From Verrucomicrobiota bacterium (GTDB lineage: Bacteria > Verrucomicrobiota > Kiritimatiellia > RFP12 > UBA1067), in assembly GCA_023269675.1 (NCBI GenBank), contig JAHFSX010000045.1, forward strand, positions 1 to 49,401: a stretch of DNA of 49,401 bases, written 5' to 3'. Each line of letters starts with the position of its first letter. Positions within the stretch are counted from its first letter, which is position 1. The notes under the pieces are model-generated. The model did not search any database and was not told the DNA's origin. It was given only the letters and a program-made list of their open reading frames with translations. Made by a program: the position numbers and the translations under genes. Below, piece by piece: positions 18,101-25,889 of the stretch.

Positions 18101-18674
18101 TCGCGGTCGCGATGGTGAGCGTGCCCGCCGACACGGTGGTCGACCCCGCGTACGTGTTGTTCGTCGCGAAGGTGAGCGTACCCGCGCCGGTCTTGGTCAT
18201 CCCCCCTTTACCGCTGATAATCCCGTGGTTGGTGACCGCGTTGGCGACATCGAAGAGCGTGTCGCTGCCGAGCGTGAGGCTGTTCCGGATGGCGGCCGCC
18301 GAGCCGCCGATGATGTTCAACTGCGGGCCGGTCGCGCCGTTGTTTGTGAAAGCGAGCGGATTGCCAAACAGCGCGACGGTTCCGGATGCAAACTCCAAGC
18401 GGTTGAGCACAAAGCTACCGGCGAGGTTGTTGGTGCTGAAGGCGGTGCCTGAGGGATTGAAGACGATGGCGGCATCGGCCGCGCCGCCGGCCGAGGGTGC
18501 CGTGCCCGACCAGCTGCCGCCGTCGGTCCAGTTGCCGCTCGCCGAGTTGGTGTAGCTGGCCGCGCCGGCCGTACAGGCCACCGCCGCCGCCACCGCGAAC
18601 GCCGCCGCCCTCAAACGCCGCGTGAAGGCGTGTCTGCTCATCGTCGACACCATGTGCCACCTTGCTGCTGTCAT
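15135..18674 (-). CDS. Autotransporter-associated beta-strand repeat surface protein
   Basis: The product is 1179 residues. The signal segment is near residues 20-40 (AAAFAVAAAVACTAGAAS). The body is made of repeats of the type GAGTLTLTGVNTYGGVTEV and GTLTLAGTNTTYGGY, which is the autotransporter-associated beta-strand repeat that folds as a right-handed beta helix. No C-terminal autotransporter barrel or PEP-CTERM tail is visible. The last residues (GSGILTVLHGNGGLIFRLQ) may be a different sorting signal. Thr, Asn and Gly are abundant. The start at 18674 has AAAGGAG 6 nt upstream. A promoter sharing an 18-bp block with the promoter at 25632 lies about 150 bp upstream. Confidence 0.9.
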   Translation of the reverse strand: MTAARWHMVSTMSRHAFTRRLRAAAFAVAAAVACTAGAASYTNSASGNWTDGGSWSGTAPSAGGAADAAIVFNPSGTAFSTNNLAGSFVLNRLEFASGTVALFGNPLAFTNNGATGPQLNIIGGSAAAIRNSLTLGSDTLFDVANAVTNHGIISGKGGMTKTGAGTLTFATNNTYAGSTTVSAGTLTIATATTVTTIASTNFTIQSGATMRVLTGVPNAWGTPDKAVFNLQSNSTLTIDVPTIHCGVLNAASGATVNGTSGCLSLHATNNAGVITSTLGSLNFKRIILEPYNAANPTQTLQFDGTGTGLWIGTDSGTAFSWRLGSGSSGLCTFNMDVADSPAATVDLTVPFLNLRPGAGGFAFGKQGAGVMQINGLDWASAGTPIKPTTCAVSGGTLVLNTSAVNTFGVNFATLTVDSGATLQVGTNGTTGAIFTNVTDNGTVAFNRSDAYVFTKVISGAGGVVKLGAGTLTLTGVNTYGGVTEVSAGTLLVNAPGSLAAGAVTVTNATLGGNGTINGPVTLAAGGVLAPGGTNTLGTLTLADASAGALTLNGGTLLSDLSTVAGTCDQLPVTGNLVLNGANTVDLVLPGGTVPAGTYTLMTYAAKSGGGSLTLAVAYPNASLDVGATAVTLTVTGSGLTTLKWKGDLSGIWDTSTQNWLNNGVAATYGEGDAVIFDDTAFGNFTISSAGAVSPSTVSFNNSVSNYTLAASMAGAGTPVSKLGSANVTLSGTNTYGGGTTLGAGTLIIGAYTNLPTTGALRFNGGMLRIAGSSITSLAPYAVNWDTFNGGLNIDNGNTITVTNTIGGSGSLAKTGAGALVLSGMNSYSGGTTVNSGYVRASNNSSVGSGAVDMTGANCELDLMGGLEMTNAITVRGVGVVNSAGSLQSFAGTSNTWSGPVTLGENQARIGAIGGSLTVGGVIGSGTNKYDLVVRNPNEAGGTLVLAANNTWGGNTWIRCGTIRLGIDNALPTATVLQLGLNAGQTSVTNAAFDLAGYGQRVAGLLDSGADNAHVVTCSTATFSTLTVSNAATAYTYAGTLDGNLNVVKAGNGTLTLAGTNTTYGGYTVNAGTLAVGTNGTLGVNSTNILVSAGTLALSNSVGIADSATLRIVNGGGAKVNLAAGVNEAVGYLYFGDKQRPGGTYGAAGSGAGVTDNEHFAGSGILTVLHGNGGLIFRLQ

Positions 18675-18807
18675 ATCGATCTCCTTTCAACCCGCTTCAA
18701 TTCTTATGAAATAACACCGGCATGATCAACCCATCGCCGCACACTCCGGCACGGGGCGCCCCCCTTGGCGTAAAGACAAAATGCGCTTTATCATATCGGT
18801 AGTTAAT

Positions 18808-18844
18808 ATGATGCGGCGGCTGGGGGAAACAGTCAACCCCGATT
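18808..18844 (-). promoter_or_regulatory. Promoter with shared CGGGGTTGACT block
   Basis: On the minus strand the 18-bp block 18844-18827 contains CGGGGTTGACTGTTT. TTGACT (18836-18831) is followed by a 17-bp spacer and CATCAT (18813-18808). The block is identical at 25632-25615. An inverted repeat TCATAT...ATATGA follows at 18811-18791 and could be an operator. It drives the beta-strand-repeat gene. Confidence 0.55.
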
Positions 18845-18890
18845 AAAAGGCGATTGCAACGCTTCCCGACACCCCGCTGCGCCGGGATGC

Positions 18891-21137
18891 CTATTCCAGG
18901 CCGGCTTCTTTGGCCATGGCCACCAGCCTCCTGGCCCCGCGGTGGGTGACGCAGATGTAATTGGGCTGCTTCCAAATGCTCTTGATCACCTCCAGATCGT
19001 GGGCCTTGTCGTAGTTGAACATGCGTTCCGGCAGGACCAGCGCCAGAGCCTCGGGATTCAAATCAAGCTCAAGCGCGGTATAGGTGCCGAACCAGTTCCA
19101 GCTCTGAATGGTCCGCAGGGCCACGCCGTTGGGGTGCTCCGCGAAGAAAAAGCAGTCCGGGAAGTCCCGGCGCATGCGCTGCAGCACGAAGTCCGGCGTC
19201 TCATTGGCGAACACGTCGAGATAGAACCAGCGGCACTTGTTCCCGAAGCGCGCCCGGTGCCATTCCACGCGCTGCCGGAACAGGTCGTACTGCCACTCCG
19301 AGGTCCAGTCCAACCGCATGAAGGTCATCTGCCAGGGCGGCCCCATCAGGAAGTCCTCGCGGATCAGAAAGCCGATCTCGCACTCCGCATCGGTCAAGGT
19401 TTTGGCCCAGACGTCAATGGCGGCACGTTCCACGCCCCTGACGGTTGCCCGGAGCGTCAGCCCCTTTGAGGCCGCGGCCGGATCGCTGACCAGCGGAATC
19501 GCCTTGAGCGCGACACGGTCGCTCACCTTCGCGCCGACCAGACCCTCCTCCGGCGCCTCCACCTTCACGTAGAATTTGATCTGGTCGCGATAGCGCTCTT
19601 CCGCGCCGATGTCGGAGGCGGACTTCACATAGTTCGTCGCGGCTTCCAACAGCTCTTCGGCCTTGAAGGCCAGCCGCTGCCGCGCATCCTCGTAACGGGT
19701 CAGCTTTCTGAGCTTACCCATGTCCGCGGCGTGGATCGCGACCCCGTTTTTCCGGCCGATCGCCGTCCCGTCCGGCGCCAGCAGTTCAATGTCGGCAACC
19801 ACCCAGTCCCAAGGACGCGCGGGGCCTTCCACGCTGACGCGCTCCTCCATCTCCGGATGGAAATAGTGCGTGTCAGGCAGATAATCCAATGACAGGTTGC
19901 TCGCGCCGCGGCTGGTGGCGGAACGCCAGACCACATTGGCAAGCGCTTTGGTCTCGCGCATCTCCCGCACGTTCTTTTCGGCGAAGGCCCTGATCCATTT
20001 CACCGGACGCCCGGCATTCTCGTCCGTGAATCCGGTCAGCTTCTTGAGCTCCTCGCCCGTCGCGCTCAGCGCCGCCTGAGAAAACTCCCATTTGTTGCTT
20101 TTCCAGGACGGATCGTTCATCGTCCACCCTTGGGGGTTGCGCTCGGTGATGTTGAAGTTTTCCGCCATGAAGAAGTTCATGATCAGGATGTTGTTCTTCT
20201 CCCGGTCATAGGGCGGAGCCGGCTGGATCGGCACGTGCCGGTCCAACTCCGTCATGTAATCGCTCCAGAGGTCCTTGGCGTCGACCAGCTGAAGATAGCC
20301 CGCCGGCCCGGGGGTGCGCCGGCCCGAAAAGCGTAGACGGTAGTGCTGCTTGAACTGCTGCTGATAGAAGGAGGCCAGCGACACGGCTTCGGCCCAGCCG
20401 GTCGCGGCCCTCAGCTCGTAGGACTTCTCCTGCGGCGCGATCGACAGCTCGCCGAACTGCGCCCGCCACACGTCGTGCGCGCCGAGGCGGCAGATGCCCA
20501 TGGCAAAGGTCTCGTCCTGCAGGACGGCCGCCGGCACGAACAGGTTGTTGCTCGGATAATTGATGCGGACCGTGCCGGGCACCGGCCCCAGCAGCGTCCC
20601 CTTGGACGTCGGCAGCGTGCGCCGCCACTGGCCCAGACTGCCGGAGTCGGCCGTGGCCCGCTGCAGATTGAGGTCCAGGAGCTTGACGTCGAACCCGGTC
20701 AGCCGGAACTCCGGCGCGACCTCCGCCACAAGCTCAAGGTCCAGCCCGTTGTCGCCGACCGGCTGCAGCTTGAGCTGCCACGAGGCCCCCGCGTTGACGA
20801 AGGTCTGTCGGCAGACGAGCCCCGCTCCCGCCTGCGTGAGTGTCACGGCGCCCTCGCCGAGGAAGACCGGATCGCCCTGCTTGTTGGACACGTTGAAGAG
20901 CACGCCTTGGCTGGCGGTCACCTCGACGTCGCGGAAGACCCGCGCCGAGGGGTCGAAGAACGGACGCTTGCCGGGGCCCACCCGCCGCAACTCCGGCTTG
21001 GACGGCAGCACGACTTCCTGACCGTTCCACAGCACCCGGAACCGGTCGCTCCCCACGGCCTCGACCTTGACCTCCGCCACGGCTGACCCCGCGAGTCCCA
21101 GCGCGGTCAATAGTCCCAGAATCTTCTTCATGTTCAC
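18891..21137 (-). CDS. Large secreted protein, putative glycoside-hydrolase-like, unknown family
   Basis: The product is 748 residues with a clear signal peptide (MKKILGLLTALGLAGSAVA). The first 250 residues look like a beta-sandwich (FRVLWNGQEVVLPSKPELRR, GVLFNVSNKQGDPVF), as in the N-terminal domains of several glycosidases. The central part contains NNILIMNFFMAENFNITERN. The last 150 residues have a TIM-barrel flavour (KCRWFYLDVFANETPD, DCFFFAEHPNGVALRT), with acidic residues on predicted strand ends. I do not recognise a CAZy family. The ribosome site is AGAGGTG, 5 nt before the ATG at 21137. It lies between the large lipoprotein gene and the beta-strand-repeat gene, all on the minus strand, so a shared polysaccharide role is inferred. 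Confidence 0.75.
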   Translation of the reverse strand: MNMKKILGLLTALGLAGSAVAEVKVEAVGSDRFRVLWNGQEVVLPSKPELRRVGPGKRPFFDPSARVFRDVEVTASQGVLFNVSNKQGDPVFLGEGAVTLTQAGAGLVCRQTFVNAGASWQLKLQPVGDNGLDLELVAEVAPEFRLTGFDVKLLDLNLQRATADSGSLGQWRRTLPTSKGTLLGPVPGTVRINYPSNNLFVPAAVLQDETFAMGICRLGAHDVWRAQFGELSIAPQEKSYELRAATGWAEAVSLASFYQQQFKQHYRLRFSGRRTPGPAGYLQLVDAKDLWSDYMTELDRHVPIQPAPPYDREKNNILIMNFFMAENFNITERNPQGWTMNDPSWKSNKWEFSQAALSATGEELKKLTGFTDENAGRPVKWIRAFAEKNVREMRETKALANVVWRSATSRGASNLSLDYLPDTHYFHPEMEERVSVEGPARPWDWVVADIELLAPDGTAIGRKNGVAIHAADMGKLRKLTRYEDARQRLAFKAEELLEAATNYVKSASDIGAEERYRDQIKFYVKVEAPEEGLVGAKVSDRVALKAIPLVSDPAAASKGLTLRATVRGVERAAIDVWAKTLTDAECEIGFLIREDFLMGPPWQMTFMRLDWTSEWQYDLFRQRVEWHRARFGNKCRWFYLDVFANETPDFVLQRMRRDFPDCFFFAEHPNGVALRTIQSWNWFGTYTALELDLNPEALALVLPERMFNYDKAHDLEVIKSIWKQPNYICVTHRGARRLVAMAKEAGLE

Positions 21138-21369
21138 ACCTCTTTCAACTTGAGCTCCGCCCGCAACCCAAATTAACAGCAGATTGTCGAATACTGAACC
21201 GCAGAATCTCGAAGTGAATCCCGTGCTTTCGCAGCTAAGCTTCTTTCCTTCATGATTCGCAACTCTTCATTCGCCGAACTGCGGTTTTCGCAGGTTTTGA
21301 AACCGCTTGTTTCTTATTGTCATCGTTGTGCCGTTCGGCGGGCTTGCTCGCATTCAATGTTTGTCGCGC

Positions 21370-24300
21370 TTACTCGACCTCGCAACCGATCGAGACGGCC
21401 TGGACTTCCATATCGGTCTCATCCGGCCAGTTGTATCCCAAGGCGCGCCAGTTGGTCGGGATGGTGTGCCTTGGCCAGAGCTCCACGACATTCCGCTGCC
21501 CGGGCTTGATGAACGGCGTGAGGTTGATTTCGACGCGTGTGCCGAACGGGATCAAGTCAGCGGCTTGGCTCTTGGGGCTGCCGTTGACCACGACGCACCC
21601 GCACCAGTTGGCGCGGGTCTCCACATGGAGGAAAACCTGCCGTCCCGCCCAGTCCGCGGGGAGGTCAACCTCACGCCTGAGATAGCGTCCGAACATCTTG
21701 CCGGGAATGGAGACCTCCTTGGCGGTCACGAAGTCCTTAATGACACAGCTCCAGCCTCCATTCAGGTCAACAGAAGGCGCGAGGACGCGCTCGGGGGCGA
21801 TCCACACCGCGCCGCAGATCCCGGAAAGCTCCTGGCCGCCCTCGACCTTGACGGACAGCGTGTTCGTCCCCTCCGAATTGAGCAGTCCGCTGATGTCGAA
21901 GTTCAGGAAGGGAGCCCGTTCGCGATCGAAGGTTCTGTCCCGGAATTCAAAGACCTTCACGCCGTTGACGCTGAACACCCCTTTTTCGCAGGCGGCATGG
22001 TCGAGGAGGTTCAGCGTGATGACATGTCCTTTCCAAGCGGATGGGATTGTGAATTCACGCCTATAAAGCCCGGAGCCGTTATAATCCTTAAGCGCGGGAT
22101 CAATCAGCTTCCAGGAACCCGAAGAGATTGTTTTCCAGGCCAGGGCGTCGAAACCCGTCTTGGCCCACGCGCCTGCCTGTGCGATGGCGCCGTCGGGGTC
22201 GGTCCGGAAGCTCCACGTGTCGAACGGGATCGCCTCGGGAGCCTTTAGCGGATCGTCGGGCAGCGGTGCGGCATCACCGGGTCCGTCCGATGACTTTGCC
22301 CAATATTTCAGTTTTTCGGCCCACCAGAAAGGGATCGCCTCGGCGATCGTGTCCGCCCGTTTGACAGCGAAGACTCGCGTGTCGTACTTGCCGAACTTGA
22401 CCGACGGAAGATCGACCCAGCCGCCGGGCCTTGTTTTAAACTCAACCGCCTGGCCGCTGAGCAGGTCGACCACGCACTCCGGCGTTCGATCAACTTTAAA
22501 ACAAAGGTCGGCGGTCACCCCGGCGTCGGGCTTCTCATTGACGTTGATGGCGATCAGCCAGTCCTGAAGCCCATTTTTAGCCGTCGTCTTCCTGACCCAT
22601 ATCTTGTCCGAGGATGCGTCGGCCTCCTTGCTTACGCCCAGTTCAGCCAGCAGACTGTCAAAGAAGACGCGCGTGCCATCAGGAACCCACTGGCCCTTGA
22701 CATCCTTGCCGTCGCGCCAGAAGGACGAGCCCAGGACAATGACCCGGCCCTTGCCGAGCTGCCGCAAGCCGACAGCGACCGAGCCGTCCTCCCAAAGCGC
22801 CAGCGCCCGCGTCCCGGAGGCCGCCGGGCTCAGGGCGATCCCCGTTCCCCGGGCCACTCCGTTGGTCCTGTCGACCCCATGGCCCTCGTCCCGGAATTGC
22901 CGGCCCTCCCACCCTTTGAGGACGGGAAGCTCGTTGGAGAAACAGAGGGCTCCCTGCTTGCCCCACGCGGTGACTTTGAAGCCGGTCAGTTTTGAGATGG
23001 GCCAGGCGTTGACTTCGAGGGGCGCGCTGCGTCCGGTGTTGTGCAGGGCAATGAAGGTTCCGCCGGCCTCGACATAGCGGCCCAGCGCCGCGACCGTCTC
23101 TTCGTCCAAGATTTCAGAGCCCGCGTCGAAGATGACCGGATAGGCGCTGGCGGTTCCGTTTATGACCTCCCGTTCGCTGACATAGCCGTAATCGTAATGG
23201 GCCGACTGGATGGCGCCGCGCCCGATGTCCCAGTTCCATGGCTCCTGGGAACCGTTGCTGATGGTGCGGGAGGAGCGCAGGATGAGAAGCTGCGGCGGTT
23301 CACGCAGGGATTTGCCGAAAAGCTGGATCAGCCGGCATTTTTTCGTCAGCATTTCGAATCTGCGGTCCAGCTTGATGTAGTCCTCCACGTCCCAGAAAAG
23401 ATCGAAGCCGGAGTCCCCGTCATAAAGCATGAGGCTCAGCGTCTTGTTGAATATGTCAGGCGTTCCCATGGTGCCGGACGGTTCGCTTGTGGCGTAGAAA
23501 CCGACAATGTTGCCCAGGGACGGGTTCCACGGATTGTAGAAACCATCCCGCGCGGTGTATTGCATCCCCAGCCCGTATTTCACGGCAAGGGACGTGTAGC
23601 TGCCGATGTCTTCCCAGAATTCACCTGAGATGATCATCGGCCTCTCGGGGTCAAGGCGGCGCGCCTCTCTGAACATCTCTTCCTGCCGCGCGAAAATGGA
23701 GTGCCTCTGGAACTCCAGCGCGTCCCCGTACCGGGCGTTGAGCGTCCGATCCCGATAAGGGTACAGTTGACGCGGCTGGTCGCTGAGGAACACCGGCCCG
23801 CAGACGCGCCCGTCGCTGCGGCCGGCCGGGGTTTGGATGATCAGCTCATTGTCGCCCGCTGCATTCAAGGCGCCGGCGGGGATTTCCGCGACGAGCGGGA
23901 CAACGCCGGCCGACTTCGCGGGGGGCGATTCAAACCCGTGACCGTTCAGCCAGAACCTGAGTTTGCTGTTGTCATAAAGATTCACCGTGCAGCCCAGTTT
24001 CAACGGGCGGCCCGCGTGGGCCTTCAGCCATTCGCCGGCAGTGAATGAAATCTTGAAATACGCCGAGCCGGAGGGCAGGAACGCCATCTGCTGCGAGGGC
24101 GGACGCTGCACCGTCACCCACGGAACGCCCGTCTCCGCCGGCGGCTGGCCCTCCTCCTGCGCCGAGGACTTGCGCCATTTCCAGGAATCAGGCAGGAGGA
24201 ACCGGTCGGGGTCGTAGCCTCCGCCGACGATGGCCGCAACGTCGGGCACCCGGACGTCATCCCAGAAGCGGAACCGCTTCGGATCGCCGAACCACCGAGT

Positions 24301-25344
24301 GCCCAACGCGGAGAGGCCATAGCCTTTGGTCTCCTTGAGCCACCGGCGCAGGCTGGCTTGTGCGACCGGGGAGTGATCCCAGGCGCATCCGCTCAGGATG
24401 AGGCTCACATTGTCCCCGATCGGCTGCCCCCGGTACAGATGCCAGCCGCCCAGGCTCGGGCTTTTCAAATACCGGTTCATCATGAGCCTGAGGGTGGCGT
24501 TGGGCAATTCCCCGCTGCCGCCGTCGCACTCGTAGGTGGCCCCGACCGACCCGTGAGACCATCCCTGGAAGAGCAGCGAGGGCGAGAATTTGGCGGCGTT
24601 GCAGGGGCTCTTGTTATACATCCAGAGCGGCATCTCGCCTCCGACCAGCGGGCAGACCACAAAAAGCCCCCCTTGCCGCTCAGCCTCCATGACTTCGTAA
24701 TCCATGCGGGAGAAGTCGATCACGCCGGACATCGGGTTGCTGCCGATCAGCCCCAGATCCTGGCAGGCCAGGCCTCCCAGCCCCATTTTCCGGACGAACT
24801 CCCAATGGCTGGCCAGCCCTTCGCCGTGCGCCGAAGTCGCCGCGTGCACATAGCTCTTGAAGGCCTTGAGGTCATAGAAGTCCAGGTACACCGGGTAGGG
24901 TTTCGCCGGCGTGAAACGCAGGCCGTTGCGCTTGAGCAAGGGCTCGGCCGCGAGCAGGGTTTGCAGGGCATTCGTGTCCGCGGCGCCCCAGGCGAAGACC
25001 TCGTCCCCGGCTGCGCCGAGGACCATGACGCCATAGGGGCGGCAGTCGATGGACGGGATGGACTTCCCCGCAACGTCCAGATCACTCGTGAGGCACGTGT
25101 CCTTCACGTCCCAGAGCAGGTCAGCCTTCAGTTTGCCGAGCAGGATGTCGGCATGCGCCGCGTCCTGGCAATGGAAAAGCGCCCGGCCCTCGCCGAATTC
25201 GGCGGAGGTCCGCCCGTAGCCGCGGAGCGCGACGGCGGCGGGGCCGTTCTCCGGCGGAGCCGCGGTTTTGGCGCAGCCGCAGGCGAGCGCAGCCAACACA
25301 ACGCCAATCCCTACTGGCGCTCCGAGGCCCGCTACCGCGGCCAT
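21370..25344 (-). CDS. Large glycoside-hydrolase-like lipoprotein with GATase-like and sugar-binding domains
   Basis: The product is about 1324 residues. A hydrophobic N-terminus ends in a lipobox-like LAALACGC, so it is probably lipid-anchored. Residues about 25-125 resemble a GH20/GH67-type N-terminal domain. The middle has GH42-like features (RWLKETKGYGLSALGTRWFG; DRTLNARYGDALEFQ). Around 730-830 there is a GATase1-like beta-galactosidase trimerisation domain (YPVIFDAGSEILDEETVAAL, VEAGGTFIALHN). The C-terminal 270 residues hold GH2-type sugar-binding beta-sandwiches (GSGLYRREFTIPSAWKGH, KMFGRYLRREVDLPADW). The substrate is unknown. The ATG at 25344 is 4 nt after the stop of a small ORF with a strong ribosome site. 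A TTG at 25374 would add RVIINAM upstream and is the main alternative. Confidence 0.75.
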   Translation of the reverse strand: MAAVAGLGAPVGIGVVLAALACGCAKTAAPPENGPAAVALRGYGRTSAEFGEGRALFHCQDAAHADILLGKLKADLLWDVKDTCLTSDLDVAGKSIPSIDCRPYGVMVLGAAGDEVFAWGAADTNALQTLLAAEPLLKRNGLRFTPAKPYPVYLDFYDLKAFKSYVHAATSAHGEGLASHWEFVRKMGLGGLACQDLGLIGSNPMSGVIDFSRMDYEVMEAERQGGLFVVCPLVGGEMPLWMYNKSPCNAAKFSPSLLFQGWSHGSVGATYECDGGSGELPNATLRLMMNRYLKSPSLGGWHLYRGQPIGDNVSLILSGCAWDHSPVAQASLRRWLKETKGYGLSALGTRWFGDPKRFRFWDDVRVPDVAAIVGGGYDPDRFLLPDSWKWRKSSAQEEGQPPAETGVPWVTVQRPPSQQMAFLPSGSAYFKISFTAGEWLKAHAGRPLKLGCTVNLYDNSKLRFWLNGHGFESPPAKSAGVVPLVAEIPAGALNAAGDNELIIQTPAGRSDGRVCGPVFLSDQPRQLYPYRDRTLNARYGDALEFQRHSIFARQEEMFREARRLDPERPMIISGEFWEDIGSYTSLAVKYGLGMQYTARDGFYNPWNPSLGNIVGFYATSEPSGTMGTPDIFNKTLSLMLYDGDSGFDLFWDVEDYIKLDRRFEMLTKKCRLIQLFGKSLREPPQLLILRSSRTISNGSQEPWNWDIGRGAIQSAHYDYGYVSEREVINGTASAYPVIFDAGSEILDEETVAALGRYVEAGGTFIALHNTGRSAPLEVNAWPISKLTGFKVTAWGKQGALCFSNELPVLKGWEGRQFRDEGHGVDRTNGVARGTGIALSPAASGTRALALWEDGSVAVGLRQLGKGRVIVLGSSFWRDGKDVKGQWVPDGTRVFFDSLLAELGVSKEADASSDKIWVRKTTAKNGLQDWLIAINVNEKPDAGVTADLCFKVDRTPECVVDLLSGQAVEFKTRPGGWVDLPSVKFGKYDTRVFAVKRADTIAEAIPFWWAEKLKYWAKSSDGPGDAAPLPDDPLKAPEAIPFDTWSFRTDPDGAIAQAGAWAKTGFDALAWKTISSGSWKLIDPALKDYNGSGLYRREFTIPSAWKGHVITLNLLDHAACEKGVFSVNGVKVFEFRDRTFDRERAPFLNFDISGLLNSEGTNTLSVKVEGGQELSGICGAVWIAPERVLAPSVDLNGGWSCVIKDFVTAKEVSIPGKMFGRYLRREVDLPADWAGRQVFLHVETRANWCGCVVVNGSPKSQAADLIPFGTRVEINLTPFIKPGQRNVVELWPRHTIPTNWRALGYNWPDETDMEVQAVSIGCEVE

Positions 25345-25348
25345 GGCG

Positions 25349-25486
25349 TTAATGATCACGCGGGCTTGCAGCAAAACGTCCCCGACCTTCCTGATTGCCT
25401 AATGAAAAATCTTTCGCTAAACACGGAAGCGCCATTCCCGTCAAGCCCGCCAACGTCCCCCACCCGCCTTTGCCATGCTTCATCAT
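25349..25486 (-). CDS. Small signal-peptide-like leader ORF (45 aa)
   Basis: Start ATG-ATG at 25486 has AAAGGAGG 3 nt upstream, a strong ribosome site. The peptide begins MMKHGKGGWGTLAGLTGMAL and then PCLAKDF, so it looks like a Sec signal. It ends at TAA 25351-25349, four nt before the ATG of the large lipoprotein gene. It may couple translation to that gene, or be the remnant of a gene whose reading frame was lost. Confidence 0.4.
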   Translation of the reverse strand: MMKHGKGGWGTLAGLTGMALPCLAKDFSLGNQEGRGRFAASPRDH

Positions 25487-25595
25487 CCGCCTCCTTTTGC
25501 CACGCTGTTCCGTTCGCCTGCGCCCGTCACATGACCTTTGAAACAACCGTCCCCCCACGGTGGACCCGCCCCGCCCTCCGTAACTCAATGTTTGA

Positions 25596-25632
25596 ACTAT
25601 GCGTGAGCAGTTGAAAACAGTCAACCCCGATT
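25596..25632 (-). promoter_or_regulatory. Promoter with shared CGGGGTTGACT block
   Basis: The minus-strand block 25632-25615 (containing CGGGGTTGACTGTTT) is identical to that at 18844-18827. TTGACT (25624-25619) is followed by 17 bp and CATAGT (25601-25596). GTTGA...TCAAC within the block forms an inverted repeat with 6-bp spacing. It drives the leader ORF and lipoprotein gene. Confidence 0.55.
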
Positions 25633-25683
25633 TTCGCGCCTGCCGGCACGGTGCTTTCATTTAGGATTTCCGATTATAGAAAC

Positions 25684-25709
25684 GGACGCCTCGGGGAGGC
25701 GTCCCTACC
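25684..25709 (-). repeat. Palindrome family 1, inverted copy
   Basis: This copy is identical over 26 bp to the copy at 11106-11131 (stem GGACGCCT/AGGCGTCC, loop CCCCG on the minus strand). It lies 36 bp before a forward copy. Confidence 0.75.
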
Positions 25710-25745
25710 AGACAACCATAAAACGGGCAGTATTGTTGATGTTTT

Positions 25746-25771
25746 GGCAGGGTCGTTTCCCCGAAACGACC
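25746..25771 (+). repeat. Palindrome family 1, forward copy with a third stem
   Basis: GGCAGGGTCGTTT-CCCCG-AAACGACC: same loop and flank pattern, new compensated stem (GGTCGTTT/AAACGACC). The gap 25487-25889 holds no gene that I can support besides these elements, the promoter and a G12 run at 25807-25818. Confidence 0.7.
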
Positions 25772-25889
25772 GTCGGGCCTTTAAATGAAAACGCCGTGCG
25801 CCTGTCGGGGGGGGGGGGAGCAAACGTGGGCCGCCATCGGCGGCTGCGGACAAAGTCGGACTCTGGAAACCGATCCTACGTGCGTTTCT

